From NCBI GenBank assembly GCA_964399235.1, contig CAYNQC010000029.1:1-15285 (forward strand): DNA of 15,285 bases, written 5' to 3'. Source of the stretch: DASPPK01 sp964399235 (lineage in GTDB: Archaea; Thermoproteota; Bathyarchaeia; Bathyarchaeales; Bathycorpusculaceae). The notes below the pieces were generated by a model, which was given only the letters and a program-made list of their open reading frames with translations, had not been told where the DNA came from and searched no databases. Positions 6,827-11,553 of the stretch are shown in pieces. Position 1 is the first letter of the stretch. Each line of letters starts with the position of its first letter. The position numbers and the translations under genes were made by a program.

Positions 6827-6842
6827 AAGCGTTTACGCTTTT
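6827..6842. terminator. Small hairpin plus T-run between convergent nip7 and hisS
   Basis: AAGCG (6827-6831), loop TTTA, CGCTT (6836-6840), with T bases at 6839-6842, lies directly after the Nip7 TAG and covers the HisRS stop. The stem is short (5 bp), but the position between two converging genes fits a two-way terminator. Confidence 0.35.
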
Positions 6843-8122
6843 ATTGCGTCTGTTATTTTTTCGATTTTCACAGTGTTTTGCTGTCTTTTCGCCAGGTCAC
6901 GGAGCACAACTGATTTTTCCTTAAGCTCTTTTTCCCCCACGATTACTGCATAATCCAGCTTCCTTCTGTCAGCATCCTCTAAGGCTTTGCTCATCCTTCT
7001 TCCCATTACCTCAACCTCGACTGATATTCCGGCGTTTCGAAGCATCTGCGCGATCTTTAGCGCTTCTGTTTTCTGTTCGTCCTTTATCGGAACCACGAAT
7101 ACGGTTTTCGTTTTCTCCTTATCCGGAACCGTCTTCTGTGCCTGCATTGCGAGCATTATGCGGTCTATTCCATGTGCGACTCCTGTCGCGGGTGTGGGTT
7201 CGCCTCCGAACAATTCGACAAGCCTGTCGTATCTTCCGCCGCCTCCCAACGCGATGTCTAGGTCTGGAACGTATACTTCGAAAACCATGCCGGTATAGTA
7301 CTCTAGACCCCTAGCGAAACCAGCGTCGACGCTCATGTCGATTTTGCATCCGCTTTCAGTGACGAGTGTTAGAATTTCTTCAAGATTTTCCACGGCTGCA
7401 ACAGACTTTTCGTAGTCTTTGACCAGTTCTTTCATTCTATTTATGATCTCAAATATGTCGTTGCCTCTGCATTGGACGAGTTGGCGGAGTGTCGTCAGGC
7501 ATTTCTGGGTTGCGCCGGCATTTTCAACCATCCTGATCGCGTCATCATACTCTTTCTTGTCCATCAACTGCATGATTGCGTTCTGCTGTTTTTCGTCGAT
7601 TTTTTCCTCGGCGAGTATTGCTCTTAAAACTCCGACATGACCTGTTTTCATCGCGAACTTTTTCAGTCCCGCGTCTTGCATCAGGCTGTTGGTGGCCATC
7701 AGGATTTCAGCGTCTGCTTCGGGTCTGTTTGAACCGATGAGTTCGTAGTCTGACTGCCAGAACTCTCTGTATCGTCCTCGTTGTGGTTCGTCGTAACGAT
7801 AAGTGCTGCCCGTGCAGAAGATTCTGAAGGGTTTGGGTTCGTTCCTCAATGTTGTCGCTACGAGTCTGGCTACGGAAGCCGTGAATTCTGGGCGCAGGGC
7901 GACTTCTCGTCCGCCGAGGTCTTTGAACGCGAACATGCGCGATCTGACTTCGTCGCCGGCTTTGGCTGCCAAAAGTTCGTATGATTCAACGACTGGAGTA
8001 ATGATCTCCTTGTATCCGTAGAGACGAGCGACTTTTCTTGCCGTGTCGCCTATGTATGTCATCGTCGCTGCATCTTCAGGCAGGAGGTCTCTCATTCCGC
8101 GGAGGGTTTTGAACTCGGACAT
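6833..8122 (-). CDS. hisS: Histidyl-tRNA synthetase
   Basis: Class II aminoacyl-tRNA synthetase that charges tRNA-His. The 429-aa length is typical. Visible are the N-terminal GMRDLLPED, motif 2 (about residues 99-123, FRIFCTGSTYRYDEPQRGR), the histidine-specific LEYYTG and GGGGRYDRL blocks, motif 3 ATGVAHGIDRIM, and a C-terminal anticodon-binding alpha/beta domain (VGEKELKEKSVVLRDL). The start is ATG at 8122. It is the last gene of a probable mtnA-endA-hisS operon, 19 bp after endA, and converges on nip7 with only 6 bp between the stops. All active-site motifs look intact. Confidence 0.97.
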   Translation of the reverse strand: MSEFKTLRGMRDLLPEDAATMTYIGDTARKVARLYGYKEIITPVVESYELLAAKAGDEVRSRMFAFKDLGGREVALRPEFTASVARLVATTLRNEPKPFRIFCTGSTYRYDEPQRGRYREFWQSDYELIGSNRPEADAEILMATNSLMQDAGLKKFAMKTGHVGVLRAILAEEKIDEKQQNAIMQLMDKKEYDDAIRMVENAGATQKCLTTLRQLVQCRGNDIFEIINRMKELVKDYEKSVAAVENLEEILTLVTESGCKIDMSVDAGFARGLEYYTGMVFEVYVPDLDIALGGGGRYDRLVELFGGEPTPATGVAHGIDRIMLAMQAQKTVPDKEKTKTVFVVPIKDEQKTEALKIAQMLRNAGISVEVEVMGRRMSKALEDADRRKLDYAVIVGEKELKEKSVVLRDLAKRQQNTVKIEKITDAIKA

Positions 8123-8141
8123 TTTCCATTTTCCCCTGATA

Positions 8142-8699
8142 TTATTTCAACGTCAATTCTGAAACGGAATAATAAACTGTTTCTCCTCTGCGGTTGATCA
8201 CTGCCAAGACGAGTTCCTTCTTGAGGCTCAGGCTGTCGGTCAGCGAAGTTGTCAGATCTTGAATTGGCACGGGTTTTCCTTCTTGAACGTTTATGATGAG
8301 GTATTTCGCCGTGTCTTTGCTGTAGTCGCCTCGTTCGTAGACACGGAAATCAATCTTCGAGCCGAAACCTTCTCTCACAACGTATCCGCGGCTTCGCAGG
8401 TCCCGGTAGACCAAATAGTTTGCCCATCCATTTTCGTTCGTTTTTTCAGAGAGTTGGGCGAGTGTCTGAAAATCCAGTTTTGTGCCCTTTGCCTGCTTGA
8501 TTTCAAGTATCTTCTTTTCTAACAGATAGAGTGCTTCGTAAAAGGTCAGCAGGAGTTCCTTGCCTTCTTTGACACCGTATCCTTTCGAAGCCAAGTCGTC
8601 TATTGACTGCCCGTTCGAAATTCGAACTCCTTTCTCAACGAATAAACCTTCGATTCTAGGTTCGGAATTGTTGTTCGTTGCCCTTTCTTTCTTGCTCAT
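8142..8699 (-). CDS. endA: tRNA-splicing endonuclease EndA-type subunit lacking the catalytic histidine
   Basis: Cleaves bulge-helix-bulge structures in precursor tRNA and rRNA. The 185-aa protein has an archaeal N-terminal domain (IEGLFVEKGVRISNG through the LTFYEALYLLEKK helix) and the C-terminal nuclease fold (LVYRDLRSRGYVVREGFG, DFRVYERGD, KYLI, LSLKKELVLAV). Of the Tyr-His-Lys triad, Tyr121 and a Lys at 160/161 are present, but the His normally before A/S-x-Y-hydrophobic is Thr130, and the whole protein contains no histidine. It may be the structural beta subunit of an alpha2-beta2 enzyme, though these usually lose Tyr and Lys too, or a catalytic subunit with altered chemistry. It lies 39 bp after mtnA and 19 bp before hisS. 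No clear Shine-Dalgarno precedes the ATG. The family is secure; the subunit role is inferred. Confidence 0.87.
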   Translation of the reverse strand: MSKKERATNNNSEPRIEGLFVEKGVRISNGQSIDDLASKGYGVKEGKELLLTFYEALYLLEKKILEIKQAKGTKLDFQTLAQLSEKTNENGWANYLVYRDLRSRGYVVREGFGSKIDFRVYERGDYSKDTAKYLIINVQEGKPVPIQDLTTSLTDSLSLKKELVLAVINRRGETVYYSVSELTLK

Positions 8700-8738
8700 T
8701 CAATTTCACAACTGGCATTGAATTAGGATTTCTTCCTA

Positions 8739-9758
8739 TTAGCGGTTGGCTTTGTATTTTCTCAGCGCTCTTGGCTGAATGATGCCCTTTTCGCTGATTA
8801 TCGCGGTTACGTATTTGAGGGGGGTTATGTCGAAGGCGGGATTGAGCACGTCTGCTCCTTCGACCGTAATGCATTTCGAGCCGACGTGAGTGACCTCTTC
8901 AGGTTTTCGCTGTTCGATAGTAACGTTTTTAGAGGTGCGCGTCAAGTCGAAAGTCGATGTCGGCGCCGCAACATAAAATGGAATCTTGTGTTCCTTGGCA
9001 AGAACTGCAACTGTGAAGGTCCCGATCTTGTTGATCACGGCGTCCCTGACTATTCTATCGGCTCCGACTATCACTTTGTTGATCATTTTCATGTGCATCA
9101 CGTAGCCGGCCATGTTGTCGGTGATAAGTGTGACTGGAATGCCATCACGCTTCAACTCGTACACTGTCAGTCTTGCTCCCTGCAAAAGCGGACGAGTTTC
9201 GTCTGCGTAGACCTTGATGTGTTTTCCTTGTCTCCAAGCTTCTCGAATAACGCCTAGAGCGGTTCCGTACTCGACTGTAGCCAATTCTCCGGCATTACAA
9301 TGAGTCAGGATAGCGTCTCCATCATTGATGAGTCGGGCTCCGTGCTTGCCAATTGCACGGTTTGCAGCCGCATCTTCATCTGCGATTCTCTGTGCTTCTT
9401 CAACTATGAATGATGCCAAAGCTGCACGGTTTCCGGAGAACTTTTTGGCCTTATCTAAAATGCGGTCCAATGCCCAGAATAGATTTACGGCGGTTGGTCG
9501 TGTTTGCCTTATTGTTTCCGCCGCAGTTTCCAACTCTTTGAGAAGCTTTTCCTTGTTTTCAGCCTTAGAGTTGGCGGCTACTAACGCAAGCGCGAAGGCT
9601 GCTGAAACGCCTAGAAGCGGTGCCCCTCTTATTTTCATGGTTTTTATGGCTTCAGCCATTTCCCCCGGGTTTCTAATTGTAATCTGGACTTCTTCGTGAG
9701 GGAGTTTTGTTTGGTCTATGGTCACGACCGAACCATGGCGCCATTCAATCGTCCGCAC
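8739..9758 (-). CDS. mtnA: S-methyl-5-thioribose-1-phosphate isomerase (eIF2B-like family)
   Basis: Interconverts methylthioribose-1-phosphate and methylthioribulose-1-phosphate in methionine salvage. The 339-aa protein has the catalytic Cys154 in HCNAGELAT and Asp234 in GADRIVRDAVINKIGT, equivalent to Cys160 and Asp240 of the B. subtilis enzyme, plus the N-terminal MKIRGAPLLGVSAA block. Length and N-terminus favour MtnA over the related archaeal ribose-1,5-bisphosphate isomerase or aIF2B-like proteins, which are shorter. The GTG start at 9758 has GAGGAT eight bases upstream. It is first gene of the probable operon with endA and hisS, and is divergent from the HhH protein gene, sharing a 62-bp promoter region. 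Substrate choice between MTR-1-P and other ribose-1-phosphates is inferred. Confidence 0.9.
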   Translation of the reverse strand: MRTIEWRHGSVVTIDQTKLPHEEVQITIRNPGEMAEAIKTMKIRGAPLLGVSAAFALALVAANSKAENKEKLLKELETAAETIRQTRPTAVNLFWALDRILDKAKKFSGNRAALASFIVEEAQRIADEDAAANRAIGKHGARLINDGDAILTHCNAGELATVEYGTALGVIREAWRQGKHIKVYADETRPLLQGARLTVYELKRDGIPVTLITDNMAGYVMHMKMINKVIVGADRIVRDAVINKIGTFTVAVLAKEHKIPFYVAAPTSTFDLTRTSKNVTIEQRKPEEVTHVGSKCITVEGADVLNPAFDITPLKYVTAIISEKGIIQPRALRKYKANR

Positions 9759-9792
9759 GGCTTTATCCTCGTAAACCGTTTATGAGCTGACC

Positions 9793-9800
9793 GTATAAGG
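9793..9800 (+). promoter_or_regulatory. TATA box GTATAAGG of the HhH gene in a divergent promoter
   Basis: GTATAAGG is centred 25 nt before the ATG at 9821, matching a leaderless start. The opposite strand (TTATACGG overlapping the same bases) could serve mtnA, with a start near 9768 and a GAGGAT ribosome site. The same octamer recurs upstream of the phosphoribosyltransferase regulator. Confidence 0.5.
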
Positions 9801-9820
9801 TTTGTTGGAGAGCAAAAACC

Positions 9821-10498
9821 ATGAAAACTGAAAGGCTCGAGGCGCTTGTTGCTAACTTGGGTGACAAGTATTCTGAGGCTTTAGATATTGACCTTTCACT
9901 GGCAAGGGATGAAGAGGTTTTCAAATGGTTTCTTGTTTCCCTGCTTTTCGGCGCACCAATCACGGAATCTGCTGTAATCAAAACCTACGGGTGCTTTCGC
10001 AAGCACAAGGTGTTGACTCCGAAGAGAATTCTTGCAACTGGTTGGGATGGGTTAGTCAAGATCTTGGATGAGGGAAGCTATGCTCGTTACGACTTCAAGA
10101 CTGCCGACAAGCTTTTGCTCGTTATGACGAACCTGATTGAAAAGTACGGCGGAAGTCTCACCAAGCTTCATGACCAAGCGTTGGGCTCCCGGGACTTGGA
10201 AAAGAGGATAAAAGAACTCGGTAAAGGCATCGGCAACGTGACGGCGAGCATTTTCCTCAGAGAACTACGTGGCATCTGGTCAAAAGCAGACCCTTATCCG
10301 ACGCCCATGGTTGTTGAGGCAGCTAAACAGCTTGGAATCGTGTACCAGAATGCCGGACCCGAGAATTCTCTGCGTCAGCTGAAAGTCTTTTGGTCAAGAA
10401 ACCCTGTACGCGGCAGGTCATTTGTCAATTTTGAGACGGCACTCTTGAGGCTTACAAAAAACTATGTGAGAAAGGGGAAGAACGTTTCTTTTCTATAG
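9821..10498 (+). CDS. HhH-GPD superfamily DNA glycosylase-like protein, no Fe-S cluster
   Basis: 225-aa soluble protein, mostly helical, with the endonuclease III-type layout: an N-terminal helical region (EEVFKWFLVSLLFGAPI), then a helix-hairpin-helix (about residues 132-150, LGKGIGNVTASIFLREL) and a following Asp (ADPYPTP). In EndoIII the hairpin reads GVGRKTA; here the Lys position is Val, so the lyase nucleophile is absent, while an Asp at the GPD position may remain. The four-cysteine Fe-S motif is missing. It could be a monofunctional base-excision glycosylase or a DNA-binding relative without catalysis. The start at ATG 9821 is supported by the TATA box at 9793-9800 (GGAG 10 nt upstream is an alternative signal). 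Its stop abuts that of the convergent next gene. Confidence 0.6.
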   Translation: MKTERLEALVANLGDKYSEALDIDLSLARDEEVFKWFLVSLLFGAPITESAVIKTYGCFRKHKVLTPKRILATGWDGLVKILDEGSYARYDFKTADKLLLVMTNLIEKYGGSLTKLHDQALGSRDLEKRIKELGKGIGNVTASIFLRELRGIWSKADPYPTPMVVEAAKQLGIVYQNAGPENSLRQLKVFWSRNPVRGRSFVNFETALLRLTKNYVRKGKNVSFL

Positions 10499-11236
10499 TC
10501 AGTAGCGTGTGCTTTGATCGTAAGGCGGTTTGACGTAGGTGATTACTTCTATGGGGGCTTCACCCGAGAGTCTGAGGGTCTTCTTCCATTCTTCACCGAC
10601 CGCGATCAGCGAGAAAACGCCTGATAATTCTGCCTTTGCTTTTCGAACCAGGTTCACCAAGGCTGCTTGCGTTTCGCCTGTTTTGATCATGTCATCGACT
10701 ATCAGGACGCTGTCGCGTTTCTTTATTGCTTCCTTTGGAATGTAAAGTGTACTCGTTACGCCTGAACCTTTCAGCAAGATGTAGGTTTCTTCTAGAAACG
10801 CTTTGACGCCGACTTCTTTGCTTCTCTTGGCGACAACGAGGTTAACTCCAAGGGCGTTGCCTACCATCGTCGCCAATGGGATGCCGTCCACTGCTGCGGA
10901 CAATACTTTGGTGACACGTTTTCCGGCGAAGTTGGCAAGGGCGTGATTGGCTGCTTGCTGTAGAATGTTGAAGTCTCCAACGATTTCTGTGTTATCGAAA
11001 TATCCGTCTTCGTCGAACTTTATTCTGCTGCGAAGTTCAGTTTCCAAACCGACGAGTTTTGTGAGAACCTTCCAGAGCTGTTTTGCTCTTGACGTGTTGG
11101 GCAGCACGTGACCTTTTGCGTATCTGCTCAGAACAGTGACTGGCAAACCAGTCTTTGACGCAAGTTCACGATAGGTAATGTTTCTTTTGTATTTCGCAGT
11201 TCTAAGAAGCTCAATGGTCATGAGACGGAGCTTCAA
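10499..11236 (-). CDS. HTH-phosphoribosyltransferase regulator (PyrE/GfcR-like, COG0856 type)
   Basis: 245-aa protein joining an N-terminal helix-turn-helix (about residues 18-45, ITYRELASKTGLPVTVLSRY) to a type I phosphoribosyltransferase domain with the PRPP loop VLIVDDMIKTGET. Archaeal proteins of this kind include GfcR of haloarchaea, a transcription regulator, and orotate phosphoribosyltransferase homologues; probable role is sensing PRPP or a nucleotide to control transcription. The C-terminus lacks features that would pin the base substrate. The start is TTG at 11236 (KLRLMTIELLR appears to belong to the protein); ATG 11221 is an alternative. A TATA box GTATAAGG at 11269-11276 lies 33 nt ahead of the TTG. 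The TGA directly abuts the TAG of the convergent HhH gene, with no intergenic base. Confidence 0.8.
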   Translation of the reverse strand: MKLRLMTIELLRTAKYKRNITYRELASKTGLPVTVLSRYAKGHVLPNTSRAKQLWKVLTKLVGLETELRSRIKFDEDGYFDNTEIVGDFNILQQAANHALANFAGKRVTKVLSAAVDGIPLATMVGNALGVNLVVAKRSKEVGVKAFLEETYILLKGSGVTSTLYIPKEAIKKRDSVLIVDDMIKTGETQAALVNLVRKAKAELSGVFSLIAVGEEWKKTLRLSGEAPIEVITYVKPPYDQSTRY

Positions 11237-11268
11237 ATCCTCTGCGTGTGTACTCGTGACTTTTTCCC

Positions 11269-11276
11269 CCTTATAC
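11269..11276 (-). promoter_or_regulatory. TATA box GTATAAGG of the HTH-phosphoribosyltransferase gene
   Basis: The minus strand reads GTATAAGG, identical to the HhH gene TATA octamer, and would start transcription near 11246, ten bases before the TTG. Further AT-rich elements (AATTATAAATC, CAAATAAATAC at about 11305-11335) lie upstream and could be alternative boxes. Confidence 0.45.
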
Positions 11277-11339
11277 AGAGATGACTCAAATACCGACGTT
11301 ATCTCAATGTATTATTTATTTGCAGATTTATAATTTCCG

Positions 11340-11379
11340 CTTGCACGAGAAAATCCGGCAAATCACGGGGCTCTGCAAG
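11340..11379. other. Hairpin-forming segment downstream of tRNA-Arg
   Basis: CTTGCA (11340-11345) and GAG (11347-11349) pair with CTC (11371-11373) and TGCAAG (11374-11379) around one bulged C; an inner CCG (11355-11357) can pair with CGG (11366-11368). It starts 18 nt beyond the tRNA 3' end on the minus strand. It may be a trailer/processing structure or a small RNA; no box C/D or tRNA motif is present. Confidence 0.3.
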
Positions 11380-11435
11380 TCATTTTGGAATTGAGGTGGC
11401 GGATCCGCTGGGATTTGAACCCAGGACTTTCGGCT

Positions 11436-11453
11436 TTCTTCAGCATTGAGCCT
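11436..11453 (-). other. Canonical 37/38 intron of tRNA-Arg (18 nt)
   Basis: Pre-tRNA CTTC (loop positions 32-35) pairs with intron GAAG to give a 4-bp central helix. The 3-nt bulges are TAA and AAA, and the intron tip GGC-TCAAT-GCT forms a short hairpin. Cutting after the second base of each bulge (TA^A, AA^A) yields a perfect 7-base anticodon loop. This is a textbook bulge-helix-bulge. Confidence 0.88.
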
Positions 11454-11470
11454 TAGAAGGCCGACGCGCT

Positions 11471-11486
11471 GTGTGGCTACTTTAGT
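11471..11486 (-). other. Predicted non-canonical D-loop intron of tRNA-Arg (16 nt)
   Basis: Without it the D-loop would be 26 nt; removing ACTAAAGTAGCCACAC leaves the normal ten-base AGCATGGATA between GCGC stems. A relaxed bulge-helix-bulge can be drawn: exon ATGG against intron CCAC (three pairs plus an A-C mismatch), bulges AT^A and AC^A, and a CT/AG tip around AAAGT. A one-base shift of the excision cannot be excluded from sequence alone because the same mature tRNA results. Confidence 0.75.
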
Positions 11487-11544
11487 ATCCATGCTGCGCT
11501 ACGGATCCACTTTTTTTCGCAATAAAAGAGGAGGTGTTGGACTG

Positions 11545-11553
11545 ATATATTTT
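11545..11553 (-). promoter_or_regulatory. TATA box of tRNA-Arg, overlapping the leuS stop
   Basis: The minus strand reads AAAATATAT, overlapping the leuS TAA at 11554-11552. Its centre is about 40 nt before the mature tRNA 5' end, giving a predicted start near 11522 and a leader of about 14 nt to be removed by RNase P. Confidence 0.45.

Larger units (their letters stand above)
11397..11508 (-). tRNA. tRNA-Arg (anticodon UCU) with two introns and encoded CCA
   Basis: The 112-nt gene folds to a 78-nt mature tRNA once 18 and 16 nt are removed. Acceptor 5' strand GGATCCG (11508-11502) pairs with CGGATCC (11407-11401); the discriminator is G, followed by an encoded CCA (11399-11397). The D stem is GCGC/GCGC, the anticodon stem TCGGC/GCCGA, the T arm CTGGG-TTCAAAT-CCCAG, and the variable loop AAGTC. 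The spliced anticodon loop is C-T-TCT-A-A, reading AGA/AGG codons. The D-loop has A20, an arginine identity element. The introns are at 37/38 and within the D-loop (about 20a/21). It is transcribed separately from leuS from its own TATA box. The tRNA fold is very secure; the exact D-loop splice point is predicted. Confidence 0.93.

Noticed and set aside
11397..11508. tRNA pseudogene because of the 26-nt D-loop
   Set aside because: All stems are perfectly paired, CCA is encoded, and a relaxed BHB explains the extra 16 nt.
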